A stretch of DNA of 64,000 nucleotides from Antitrichia curtipendula (taxonomy: Eukaryota > Streptophyta > Bryopsida > Hypnales > Leucodontaceae): assembly GCA_951230915.1 (NCBI GenBank), contig OX579637.1:28024001-28088000 (forward strand), given 5' to 3'. Positions within the stretch are counted from its first letter, which is position 1; each line of letters opens with the position of its first letter. This document shows, piece by piece, positions 35,400 to 46,860 of the stretch. Under the pieces are notes generated by a model. That model was not told the origin of the DNA. It saw nothing but the letters and a program-made list of their open reading frames with translations, and ran no database searches. The position numbers were made by a program, and so were the translations under genes.

Positions 35400-35990
35400 G
35401 GTGTTATTACTTGATAGGGATGGCTGCTTCTTCTTCACAGGTCCCTTATACTTGCATTTCAATATTCTATAATTTGTCTGTACTTTGAGTTTTGTTGATA
35501 GTTTATTGACTTTAACAGTGATAACAAACTGCTTGTGGACTGTAGACACCTTGTTTGCGATTAACACTACATTGTTGTGTTGTATTTTTCATAGGGACAA
35601 GTGAGGCCCACAGCTTTGGTGAATATCTTATCATGGAGGCTCTTCCAAGACATTGGCAAATTATTAGTATTTTGGGGGATTATCCCAATCATGATTTTTC
35701 TGTTTACATAATTTGGTGACTTAATTTGTGACTTAGCTAATGATAATTTAGCAAGTACTATTTGCTAATTTAGATAGGTACTTAGAAGGATTCTTGCTAG
35801 TGATCTCAGTGTAGTATACTACACTTTTTAAAAACAGAAGTTATAATTTGTGTTCTAATCTATAACTTATGGACTTGATTTGAGGTTGCAACTACCTAAC
35901 TATTACTTCTAATAGTCAAACTGATGTAATGTCTCTCTTAGGATTCGTAGGAAAAGCCCTGTGAAAGAGATGTTCCACCCACCTTTCCGG
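35400..35990 (+). other. Conserved noncoding block, element A copy
   Basis: Shares ordered similarity with 62280-62920: GATGGCTGCTTC...CACAGGTC, ATAACAAACT.., GGACTGTAGACACCTTG, AAGTGAGGCCCACA, TTCCAAGAC.TTGGCAA, and GATGTTCCACCCACCT. There is no long open frame. GT/AG-like junctions (CACAG|GT, ATAG|GG) might suit a spliced noncoding RNA. It lies on the spacer side of the second leader in both elements. The function is unknown. Confidence 0.55.
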
Positions 35991-37166
35991 CACTATAAGA
36001 AAAGCCCGTTTTCGGTGTCATTAGCAAAAAACAGAACTTATTTCCGACGATGTCAGTACGTTTTTGGTGATGTTTAGCAACAAATGTGTCGTGTTTTTTC
36101 AAACGTCAGATGTTCCAAAAAACATGTACGTGTTTTGTAGAAAACATGTATGTGTTTTGCAAAAAATGCGACCATGTCATAGTGGACGGCTATGTTTGTG
36201 ACATTGTCAACTGCGATATGGCCATGTTTTTATAAAATGTCGCATACAACATAAACTGCCACGTCAGCAAGTAGATTTAGAGAAGGGCATCCACGTGGCA
36301 TATTTTAGAAAAAAATAAATGGATGGACGGATGGACGTTGAGCTGGACGTCGAGTTGGATGTCTCAAACAACGTAGGCTAATTATTCCATATTGTTTGTC
36401 TCAAAATGGACGAATTTTTTAGCAACGGGCAGCCACGTGGCATATTTTGGAAAAAAAAGAAATGATGGATGGATGGACGTCAGGTTGGACATCTCAAACA
36501 ACGTTGGCTATTTATCCCATATTGTTTGTCACAGCATGGACAAAGAATGGGTATGAATATGACCCTTCAAATGTTCATTTAATGTAATTTTTCCACCAAA
36601 ATAAAATTGATGGTAAATGGGTAAGTTTTTTTACTTTTTGATGAATTCTACATTTTTTTTGTTGTTTATTTTTATTTTTTAATTTATATTAACCAATTAT
36701 TTTTTGAAAAAATGGATTGGATGAAAAAAATAGTATGGATGAAAAAAACGAGATGGATGAAAAATTATTTTGGATGAAAAATGTCAGATTCACTGACCTC
36801 CATGTCATCCACCATGTCAGACACGGTCAAGTGAAAAAGTTTTTTCAGGGGTCCACCTCATGGTCCATGTCACCAATGCCTTGGATGAAAAAGTGAACCA
36901 CGTGGTCCTACTTGCCCTTGAGCCGCTCACGTGGAGCCGACCTGTCATCCACGTGCCCTCTTTTGGTGACTCTCCAAGACCTTGTTTTGTAGGACGTCAC
37001 AAAAAAATAAGCTGAAATTGGTCGCGTTTTTTCAGATTTCAGGACGTTTTTTGCCCGTCAGCTATAACGGATTTTAGGTGACATCAACGCTGACTATGTG
37101 CACGTCAAAGAAAACATGCGGCCGCGTTTTTTGTGATGTTTAAAAAAACGCGGGTTTCTTATAGTG
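35991..37166. mobile_element. Non-autonomous CACTA-type element, 1176 bp
   Basis: Ends are CACTATAAGAAA at the left and its exact inverse TTTCTTATAGTG at the right, flanked by the 3-bp duplication CGG (35988-35990, 37167-37169). CACTA termini with 3-bp duplications define the CACTA (En/Spm) superfamily. No transposase is encoded. Inside, a roughly 170-bp segment is tandemly duplicated (GCCACGTGGCATATTTT at about 36291 and 36431), and GACGTTTTTT-type words recur near both ends as in CACTA subterminal regions. The related block at 62880-62925 shows the uninterrupted site (CACCTACTCGGGTTGCCTAA). Confidence 0.88.
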
Positions 37167-37169
37167 CGG

Positions 37170-38183
37170 GTTTCCTAAACCCTGAAAACCTGACCTGTGT
37201 GGACCACCTACTTTCCTCAGATTCCTTCATTTTCTTTTATGGAGGCAAAACTAGGCTTACCTTTTACTTAGAATAGTCTCCGAGAATAGGACTTTTCTCG
37301 CGCACTTAAAAAGCTGTACACATTGACAAAATTATTCGGCAGCTACTGTACTTGGAAGATTCCAGGTCGTGAGCATTGAATACTTACAACTGCCAAGGCC
37401 AAAAAGTGTTTCCTCAGTTCTATTCGGGGATGAGAAGGGTCGTTTGAAAATCCTGCGAATAGTTCCTTGGCTTACTTTCCCTCCTTCGCCATAATTTTGG
37501 CCGTCTACCGAAAAGTTGTTTCTTCTCCACCGAAGTGTCAAAGAATTCGTCTCCCATTATTGCAGTCCGTTGTCATAGTTTTGCTTCAATTTTTGCAGTA
37601 CGACTCACTTGCGCGCTTTGTAATCTCAGTTCAGTAGGTCTTTCGGGTTTGAATATATTTGCATTCTTATCCGTTGCAAGAGTTTCTGCTGTTCTTGTAC
37701 TTCCCGACATTCTGGTCCTGGTATACCTTTGTTTTCTCACTACACTTTCACTGCAGTGGACGTTGTATTCTCAGTCACAATCGATCGTCATGTGCTCTGT
37801 AGATTTTGAATGTGTATTTTTTTTCAGTCAGTTCACTTGAGCACTCCGATACTTTAATGTGCAGAACGAAGTGTTTGTGTCACAAAGGTTTTCAAGTTCT
37901 ATTGTCCTTAGACACAGGATTTTATGAGTCCGTAGTGTAGTGTCTGTGATGCTCATGATTTCCTATCTTCTTCGATCTAGAAATTTGTTTTTTGCGACGC
38001 TTTTGAGTACGGGAGCATGCTTCCAAGAACATTGCCGCAATTATTGGGATGCAGTTAAATATTATCCAGACCATGACCTCCGCAAAATGCAAGACATCAT
38101 TTCACTTGATCCGAATTAAAGTAGCGAAAGTCCACCCAAATAGAAGAACTGAAGCCACGACTTAACACCACAAAAGCATTACA
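37170..38183 (+). other. Leader region upstream of the DUF7869-like gene
   Basis: GC content rises at about 37260-37830. The region lies between the AT-rich spacer and the second palindrome array. No convincing protein is encoded (a 101-codon frame at 37535-37840 is not recognised). By symmetry with gene A I infer the promoter and first exon of the rightward gene. Confidence 0.35.
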
Positions 38184-39212
38184 TTTAACTCAAGCCGAGT
38201 TAAATGTAAACTATCTTCCGGAGAATGCAAGGAGGACCTCTAATCTGATGAAATACATTTCAACAATTTTAACTCGACCCGAATTGAAGTGGCTCGTGTA
38301 CGCGTCCCGTAGATCCGTGTCTGCCGGACAGAGTTTATTGTCCGGGTGTACCTTGTTCCTGCTCTCCAAATGTTTTAATTCAGTCCGAGTTAAAGTTGTA
38401 GAGTAGCATCTTACACTAATAGTCGCAAAATCATTTCCTTCAACTCGACTCAAGTTAAAAATTTCTACTGTTATGATATACGTCGACGGTTGGTTGGTTT
38501 GTATGCTTTCAATGTACATAGTCGAGACTTATAATCAAAAATAGGCTATAAGACGGTAAATTTTCCATTTTCTTGAGTTGGATCCGTATTGAATTTGATG
38601 TTCAATATGGGTGGTGGATCATTGTTGCTTTAACTTTCCTTTGTTATTTGATATTCTGTTTCCACAAATTTAGTTCACCTGTGTGTAGTTTATTGGAGGC
38701 GAGATATGATTCCGCATTTGTCCCGGCTGTGTTTAATATCTTGGGGCGTTTTAGCCTTGGGATAAACTATATCGTCTCGTCCTAGAAGATTCTATTTTGT
38801 ATTTGCGGTGCTAATCTTGATTGGGGACTGGCATTGTACTGTTATTTGTGAAAGTTGCTCTTCTCGATTTTAAGCACATGTTCTGTCAAGGTGTGATGGT
38901 AATTGTTGTTCTAATACAATCATGTGGAACTAGATTGGTTACTGTAATTCTACCATTCTACCTTTCTACACGTTAGTCATTAATTCCTACACATCAGTGA
39001 GTCATTTAAGCTCGACTCAAGTTAGTCTAACTACTTTGCGTATTGGCATTGAAACCTCCGCAGTAGCTGATGTTCAGTATCATTTGTTTTGCAATGCAAT
39101 GATTTGCAGTCTTAAATTAGGAGTTTCTTCTTGATTTCATAGAGATATCGTGGGTTATGGATGTATAGAGACTTGTTTTCTATTGAGTAAATTTAACTTG
39201 CCTCGAGTTGAA
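38184..39212. promoter_or_regulatory. A-type palindrome array upstream of the DUF7869-like gene (6 sites)
   Basis: Sites matching the same 21-bp A-type pattern as upstream of gene A: 38184 (TTTAACTCA...CCGAGTTAAA), 38268, 38374, 38439, 39005 and 39192. A doubtful site lies near 38572. The last ends 76 bp before the ATG at 39288, and an acceptor-like TTGTTGTCGCAAG lies between. It is therefore the leader-intron counterpart of the array at 27.0-27.7 kb, on the other gene of the divergent pair. Confidence 0.8.
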
Positions 39213-42200
39213 TGTGTTGTTATCTGTGTTTACTAAATTGATCTCCTCTGACCTCTTGGACCGTCGTATTTTGTTGTCGCAAGAACAATGAATGTCTTCG
39301 GAGAACTTGTTCACAATTACGCCTCCGATGAAGGGGAGGTGGAGAATACAATAGTGTAGGACATTCCCAATCCGGAATGTGCTGGTATTTTGAGACGATT
39401 GTAGAGCACTAAGATTGTAATCCTGAACAATGAAAATGAGGTGGCTGTAGCTGAGGGCATCTGTCACAGTGTTGATTCCAATCACATTCTGGGTAGTAAT
39501 GGTCCTTTAGGAGATTCTCTTATGGCAGTTCACATCTCCAAATCCTTAAAACCGGACAAGGTTCCGGATGACTGCAAATACTCACTTTGTGCTTGGCCCA
39601 TTGACCGGGTCTTTCTGAATGGGGCAAGCCTAAAGGATCAAGACGTTAGAGACAAGTATAATTGTCGACAGGCCGGGCCTTCGCGGCCATCTTCGTCCAC
39701 TGTGAGACTATACACAAGTGTTGTGAGGAATCCTCTGGCCCCTCAATCCTCTTTGAGGGCCAACGATATACTCACTCAAGAATCGATTAATTTTGTATTG
39801 AGCAAGGTGTGTTGTCTGAGCAATTGTGTCCAATCTTTTCCTAGAGAGAAGATTCGAGCTTTGCGTGAAAGTATGTACTACAAGATAACATTCGAGTTTC
39901 GTTACCACATGAAGTTGGATGTGCACCGGCAAGTCCACTATAATGCTCAGAGTAAGAGGGTGGTCACTCTAGAAGGGATTGATATTTGCATATTTGCATG
40001 GCGGCATATTGCATGCGTCTCGAAATCCACCTTCCATTGTTTTCAAACATATGCTGCTAGGGGTGATCAAGCTCAACCGCATGGGAATTTGGGGACATAA
40101 AGGGCTAGGAAGCATACACTTCCTTCTGGAGTGAAGGTGGTTTCTAAGGTTTTGACAGCCACTTTTACATGGAAAGAGACACTTCCGGAGGTGAACGTAG
40201 CAAATGTTGTGTTTGGGTTGAAAGAGGTCTCCACCTCAAATATCAGCAAAATACAAAAATTGAACTTCCCTGAGTATTATGTGAAAAAGCCGGGAGATAA
40301 TTTTGCTCGGGTGCGTTGATTGTGATAGATATCATGCTCAGAGAAGGACGGCTCCAATTGGATTACAACAGAAATGGGATCATCTATTGGAAAAACATAA
40401 TGCATGTGCTTGGGCTCATCGAGATAATTATTACGCAAACCGATATAGGTGAAGTGCCTACCCTTACAAATGCTTAACCATCATGCATGACAAAATGGAT
40501 CATGCAAAAACGGCATCTCCAGTATTCTCCCTCAAGAGCAAGCAACTTGATGGACTCACAAAGTTGCCGATATCAATGACCGGAATGATTGCTCATGGAC
40601 ACGGTGATGTACGTTATGCGCACTACGGTAGCAAAGCTCTTGCGAGACCTAGAACTCCCTCCAAAGTATTCTTCTTAGGAATTGTTTGTTGGATCAAGCT
40701 CTGCTCCTCTATTTGAAGCGGTGTCGTAGCACAAGAAAGTAAAATCCCTCCAGTAGACGTTCCAAAGTACTTAAAACGCCTTTAAGATGACTCATGTATC
40801 ATTCCCACAAAGATCAAGTAGCTTCTATAGTGATGACCGGAACAGGATGTGGAAGTTACCACAACCACAAGTGAATCGGATTCTAGACCGGAAAGCTAGA
40901 AATACCTACATGCTTACTTTCCATCCGGTTGGACTATCCTACAGTAATCTTTATCCGCACAACAACAGCAAGGAAGGGTCCTAAACAATATACCATTCTC
41001 TTGTTCAATAATAACACTCTGACTCTAGGATACAGAACCGAAAATCAAAAGAAGTGTTGTTATTTTGTACCTCTTCCTAATTTTGCTTCCAATTCCTCAA
41101 ACGTAGTAATCGATTTAGAAGTTTAGCCTCTCTAACAGAGGGTTCCGCACATTGTTATTAAAGAAGGCTGCGTGAGTTCCTACCCTTCAAGCTTTATAGT
41201 AATAGAAGTTCCACTCAAAAACAAATAACAAAAGACAAAAATAAATGGGACTTCAGTTTCTCCTCACAACTAACCCTGATGCTAATCCGGACTTAGCAGG
41301 TCACTCAGGAGACCCTTACAATCTCCACATTACTACAACAACAGATTCCCCCGACCCAAGTCCCTAGACGAAGATGTTACTCCCGGAAACCGGATACAAG
41401 AAATATTTGGGGACTAATTATCTTCTCTAAATCTGCAAACACAGCTACCCACACAAAGCAATGGTTCTAGCATCACCAGCATACCAACACCCAACCAAGG
41501 ATCAAGTTCAACTCAGCCAAATGGAGTGGAAATTTGATTAGCAATGGAAATGAAAAGAACACAAGTATGAAAAAACGTCTTGGCCTATCCGGGCTTGAAA
41601 CTAACTTCAGCCCTACTAAATACTTGCCCAAGAAAATCCTAAAGGTTCCTTGAAAAATCCTAAACTAAAGACCAAAGAATGACACGCGTCATTCCCTATC
41701 CACTAACAGTTGACTTACTAACATGGGGCAGATTCCACAAAAAGTGGATCTCAGATCCAAGAAATCCGGATCCAGCTGACCAGGTTCATCCAACCGGAAA
41801 GTAACTACAAAGTTGCTTCCTACCTATCAAAAACTTGAGTTTTCACCTACTCTTTTGCTTTTCCTCCTAAAAATCCTCTACCTACTTCTTTAGCCGCTTG
41901 GATGGTGTTGGTAATGCCTTGGTTGTACCCTTCCTTGCTAGCTGCTGGCTACTACCAGAGGACTTACTTCCCTTGATAATTTTTTCTTTAGAAAGAGTCA
42001 AGAGTTTATCTTTTTTCTTTCCGCACACAAGTTTCGGTTCCGGTTCCTCTTCTTGCTCTTCGGACTATTCCCCTTCTTCTAACTCACTCTCCTCCTTCTC
42101 CGTGTTTTCTGGCGACTCATCTTCCTCTGATTCGAGATCAACTAATGGTGACGCCTCCCTACTTCGCTTGGTTGTTGATTTCCGCTAGGTCGGGGCTGGC

Positions 42201-42751
42201 TTTGATAACTAATCGGAAAGTGTGCTCTGTGGAGTGCCCAGGTCAGGTGTCAAAGTTTTACTTTGACTGCGGGTTTGGGATCCGGGCAATAACCCCTTTC
42301 CGGTTTCTGCATCAATCCTCAGCTTGGAGTGGTTGATTGGCATGGTCTTCTCTTCAGCGCTCCTCTTAGGCTTCTGGTCTGATGATCCCCGAGATGGTGT
42401 GGCCAAGGTAGGAATTTCTTTCTACGCCTTTTCTTTGACCTTTGTCGGTTCCGATTCTAGATCTTGACTGAATTTCTCCATATCTTCTCTCAACTTAAAC
42501 AAAGTACGTTCCATCTTCTCATGAAAGGACACCAAGACTGAAACGAACTTGGGCCCCATTTGGGATCCTTCCTAGAGAACCTCAGCATCGAAAAATTCAG
42601 CTTTGTTTACTACATCGCTCGGATTCCCAACAAACTTCTGGATCCGCCTAAGGGTGTCCAAGGTTTCATCCGGGAGCTGACTACTCTCACTCTCAGACTT
42701 TTTCCCTACATTTTCTTGCAAATCCTTTACTTGACCGGTTAGGCTAGCTAT

Positions 42752-43638
42752 CTAGTCCTTTAACTTTCGGGTCACCTCCTTGTCACTTATTGCTCTCTCC
42801 CGGATGCCCTTCAGTTCATTTATGACACCCTCAAGAGAGTCAATGGCCTCTGCCCAAACCGGATCCTTACTAGTCACTTCTCCAACTTTCCCTTTTACTT
42901 TCCTTTGGGAAACCTCATGTTCCCCTTCCGGTTCTAACTCATCTACTGATGTTCCTCTCTTCTCCTCCGATTCCGGTTCTAGACTAATATCATATTGCAA
43001 CATTACATCCGCAGACTTGTATACTGTAACCTCCTTTCCACTCAATAGATCAAAGTGCTGATAAAGATGGAAGAGAAAGGGAGAGAGACCAGAGGTCTTG
43101 GACTTGCCGACCACTGCAACCATCTTGGTCACTACTTTTTTTAATACTAAACCCCAACTCACTTCCCTCTCTCCAGTCAGAGCACCAAAAATCGTATTTG
43201 CTATGGTAATGGTGACCTGGGTAGGACGCTCCAAATTCAAGATCGGAACCAAAAACTCCAAAACTCTCCTATGCCTTAAGTTTGTACAATCCATCACTGC
43301 ATATCCGTCCTTGGGGTTGATAGGGTTACAGAACTTATCATTAGCAAACTTATCCATTCTTTTGGCCATGCCTTCCCCCTCGGGAAAATTATACACCTCT
43401 CCCCATATCTCCGGAGTCCAACCGGTTGGCTGCACTTGGATTGTCTTCTCCCACTCGCTTGACTGATCTGCGAGAAGCTCCCCCACCATCTCTTCATTCT
43501 TCAAGTTCCAGGGCTTCTTCATGAAACCATCAAATTCTCTCGTAAGAGCACTTTCTCCTTCAGATTCTTAGGCAGTCCGGGCGTCACTGTCCGGAGTGTG
43601 ACTAAAAGCGGCTCCTCACTCACCTCAGCCTTCACCAT
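42752..43638 (-). pseudogene. Retroelement gag-like protein, copy 2 (broken)
   Basis: A start MVKAE at 43638 matches copy 1, but the frame shifts near 43530. The main frame (42752-43522) reads PWNLKNEEMVGELL, KDGYAVMDC, VLEFLVPILNLERPTQVTI, ANTIFGALTGEREV and GLSPFLFHLYQHF, followed by an acidic linker and the beginning of the helical region. Further downstream pieces on the minus strand (to about 41900) are Ser/Glu/Lys-rich but out of frame. Confidence 0.6.
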
Positions 43639-44146
43639 GGCTCTCAAAACAACTTGGAGTAGATCCTAGACGCATAGATCCCTCGTCCTCTTAGACAGTT
43701 CTTTCACACTACTGCTCCGTCTTTAAGAAACAGGCAGTCTAACCTCCGTTTTAATCGGAACCGGAATCTAAAACTCACACTCCTCCTTGCTCCAATTGCT
43801 ACCCTTTTTTGAGAACAATCACACATAGGAGAAAACAACAGGATGGAAGAGATGGAGTGAGAAAGCTGTTGCCAAATCCTTTCTTTTTTGTTTCCGCATC
43901 CGGCTCTCCTACCGTTGGATATGACCGGTTTTTGGAAATAGTTTCCATTTAACGGCTCTCCTATTTACCCGGTAGTGATTGTTAGCTCCCGATTTCTACT
44001 TCTAATATCGGCTTGGCAATACCCAAATACTTGAGAATCTTGTTTAGGATTTCTCAGTGGTTTTCGGTTTCCGGTCTAAGATGGAAATAATAAAGATCCG
44101 TCTTAATCATTTTATCTCATTAAAGAGATGCTATGGTTGCTAAAAT

Positions 44147-44212
44147 CTAAAAAATCTAAAAATCTAATAATCTAAAAATCTAATAAATTATCTAATTCTA
44201 CCATACAAACAA
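44147..44212. repeat. AAATCT simple repeat
   Basis: Tandem variants of AAATCTA (AAAATCTAAAAAATCTAAAA...) near the right end of the copy-2 element. Simple low-complexity sequence. Confidence 0.8.
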
Positions 44213-45571
44213 TGAAAAAAATATAGAAATTAAATGTCTCTTACTTAATTCTATTACAATGTAATAGATTTTGGTATTTTGGGTTCCCACAAGCGATGTT
44301 GAAGGGAGCTGAAATTTGCAAGTCATCACTCCGCCCCGCACCCAAAGTTCCTATTGTAGGAACTCCTCTTCTTCCGTTTCTGAATGTACAAATGGATAAC
44401 GCCACAAGCAACAACAAAAACCGTTATGTCTTTGCGTTCTGGTCCCTTTTTGTTGCAAAGAAGATCTTTCGGGAGGTGTATGTGAGTTTCATATTAAACG
44501 ATCACACACATGACGACATCGATGCCTTATTTGGGAGATGGAGCATGCAGTTGAAGAAAGAAAGTTTTCCAACCATTCCCGCCCTAATGAAGTCCTTCAT
44601 GGATGTGAATTTTGTTCCTACAATTCCTCATTTGATTGAGGAGGTACCAGATTTTAAAGCCTTTATAGAAAGCTTCATTTGGAAGGGGACAAAGCACTTG
44701 TTGGCCACACCAAGGCGCAACAATTCAAGTTCTATTTAAACTCAGCTAGTGTTCTGATTATGAAGTATAAGAGGTATTGTACGGATAGTGACTAGCTTCC
44801 AAAAGAAGGGGGTATCAAATTGTAGCAAGAAGACTCAGAAGGACGAAGCCTATGGCCTCGTGGAGAGCTAGTGCTTGTTGCCCGCGGGGTGTAGATGACA
44901 TTTCCAAAGGAATATCCGGATTCATCAAATATTGGGAGGCTTTGTGCAACAAAGATGGAAGTGGCAAGTATAGAAGATGTTCTAAACACTTGGTGTTCTA
45001 TTGGCGGGCAATAAAAGCATGCTTGTTGGAACCTATTGAACCATTTGAGGCATTGAAAGATGGCTTTTGGCCTTCCACCCAAGTCAAAGTGATCGAGGAG
45101 GACGAACTTGATGACAACGGCGAAGTTCTTGAAGACTTTGCTGAGGATGATGTCTTTGTAGGGCAACGTCGTGATCGCCTGTTGCTATCTTTCCGTGTAG
45201 GGCGTGATGTTGGGAAAGATTTTTTTATTGCCCTTCAACTTGCTGATGGTGGTTTGAAGCCTGTATGGATTGCTAGAGCTTTATCTGATCCTTCCTCTAA
45301 TCTGGAACATCCGAATTGTATCCTCATTCAGTACTTTCGCCCCGTGATACAAGGACAAAATGTTCAAGAATTTTACACTGGTTGGGATTCTGCCAAAAGA
45401 TTGCGTTGGAAAGTGGACGAGACCCAAGAATCGGTATGGGAAAACACGAATTCTTTGATCACGGCATGGAAGCCGAAGGTCAAAAAGGACACAATAGAAT
45501 GTGTCCTTAAAATTCCTGCGGCTCAAATTGATGTCATCAATGGAAGTTTGTCTGTATACAATTCTAATTGA

Positions 45572-46166
45572 CCAAGTACGGGATTTTATGAAGAGACTTA
45601 ATAGTATTTGAAGATAAGTTTTATAGTTTGTGTCTATGATAATGGTATTGTATAGCCATAGACAATTTTATATTATTCTATAGCGCGTGTGTAGGGTAGA
45701 TGGTGTGGATTGTATTATGATTGGATCTTATAGATATGTATTAGAACTACTTCTATATTTTTGGTGTAGTCACTTGTGCAGCAAGTGCATTTAATATTAA
45801 TAATACATAATATATAATATATAATATATAATATTAATAATACATAATATATAATATATAATATTAATAATACATAATATATAATATATAATATTAATAA
45901 TACATAATATATAATATATAATATTAATAATACATAATATATGTATGATTATATTATATTTGTGATATTTTTTATGTTGGCGTCATTTTATTATTAATTC
46001 ACTTTCAGTGTAATTCATGGTATTTTAAAAATACAATGCGAGTTCAAAAAATTTGATAGTGGGTAAGACCACTTTTTGTTTTTTGAACATGTAAAGCACT
46101 TGTCACAATTTTTGATAGGGGGCCAGTTGGTTGTTATAACTTTCCTGCCTTCAAAGTTCACTGAGC
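45572..46166. repeat. AT tandem repeat downstream of the DUF7869-like gene
   Basis: At about 45795-45945 a roughly 37-45 bp unit made of ATTAATAATACATAATAT and ATATAATAT words is repeated four to five times. The rest of this stretch is AT-rich and without genes. It may include the right end of element A, but no end signature was found. Confidence 0.7.
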
Positions 46167-46286
46167 AACACCAAGCCATGTATATCTCATAGCTACTCGA
46201 ACGAATTCATTGGGAATCGAACTTGGACCACCTGAGTGAGATACGTAGCCTCTTACAACCAACTAATCAACTCATGACTTGGTGTT
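46167..46286 (-). repeat. tRNA-like sequence enclosed by 14-bp inverted repeats
   Basis: AACACCAAGCCATG (46167-46180) and CATGACTTGGTGTT (46273-46286) are inverted repeats with one mismatch. On the minus strand the inside resembles tRNA internal promoters: an A-box-like TTAGTTGGTTG and a B-box-like AAGTTCGATTCCC (46211-46223). It could be a tRNA-derived SINE head, a tRNA relic or a small foldback element. I cannot fold a standard cloverleaf, so I do not call a functional tRNA. Confidence 0.5.
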
Positions 46287-46559
46287 TAGTAAGGACCATT
46301 CATCACATTTATATGGAAAATGACTATTACCACCTTAATCAAGAATGTATCCGGGACACCCAAATTACGTCATTTTAATGGAAATTGTAACTAACAACTA
46401 GAAAACCAAGCTTCCACAACTTCAATGTACCAAAACTTTAATTCAATTTTTGAAGTTTAGAAATGTATAATATTATTTTGGGAGGTCTTCAATCTCCCAA
46501 AATAATAAATATGATGTTACATCCGGAAGTGAATAATGGACAATAAGTTAGGATCGCTT

Positions 46560-46860
46560 AGTTCACTAGTCCCCAGATTCTGCCTTAGGAACTGGAATGG
46601 GTTAGGTCTGTTGCTGTAGTAAGGTGGGGATTGTAGGGATTTCTTGTGTGACCTGCTAGTCCGGATTAGTTTTCGGAATTGCTATGAAGGAGTACTTACA
46701 TCCGATTGTGTTGGCCTTTTTGTTATTTTACTTAAAGTGAATCTTCAGTCACTTTAAACTTTAGAAGGGTAGGACTTAATGCATCCTTCCTTAATTCAAT
46801 GAGCGCATCCCTTTGATATAGAGGTTAAACTTCCTGTTAAGTTATCCTACAAGGCCTTAT
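46560..46860 (+). mobile_element. Fragment of the gag-like element family (3' end)
   Basis: GTCTGTTGCTGTAGTAAGG, then TTGTGTGACCTGCTAGTCCGG, then GAAGGGTAGGACTTA match the corresponding 3' noncoding parts of copy 2 (reverse complement of about 41130-41340) and copy 3 (about 24970-25030). No coding part remains. This is a fourth trace of the family. Confidence 0.65.

Larger units (their letters stand above)
40722..44291 (-). mobile_element. Gag-like retroelement copy 2, 3570 bp, inserted in the DUF7869-like gene
   Basis: Begins TGTCGTAGCACAAG like copy 1 and ends CCCACA. It is flanked by AGCGG (40717-40721) and AGCGA (44292-44296), a 5-bp duplication with one change. Removing it rejoins the coding frame across the junction (LFEA then MLKGAE), which supports the boundaries. 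It carries one minus-strand gag-like region (42752-43638), and no polymerase. The left part (40722-41420) is similar to copy 1 at 11000-11690 and to the fragment at 46560. Confidence 0.78.
39288..45571 (+). pseudogene. DUF7869-like (putative DDE-transposase-like) gene, interrupted
   Basis: ATG at 39288 (MNVFGELVHNYASDEGE). The first part holds a Cys-rich segment (KVCCLSNC), LEGIDICIFAWRHIACV, HGNLGT, FPEYYVKKPGDNFAR, CVDCDRYHA and HDKMDHAKTASPVF, and stops at 40721 where a 3.57-kb element is inserted. Reading resumes at about 44297 (MLKGAEICKSS, FLNVQMDNATSNNKNRY, DHTHDDIDALFGRW, RGVDDISKGISGFIKYWEAL) and ends at 45571. The acidic residues in DKMDHAK, QMDN and HTHDDID suggest an RNase-H/DDE-type site; that is inference. 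Damage: TAG 39357, TAG 39402, TAA 40098, a shift near 40312, shifts near 44700 and 44880, TAG 44793 and TAG 44823. The family name is from memory. Confidence 0.65.

Noticed and set aside
46195..46286. Functional tRNA gene on the minus strand
   Set aside because: Internal promoter-like boxes are present but I could not build a standard acceptor stem and anticodon arm.
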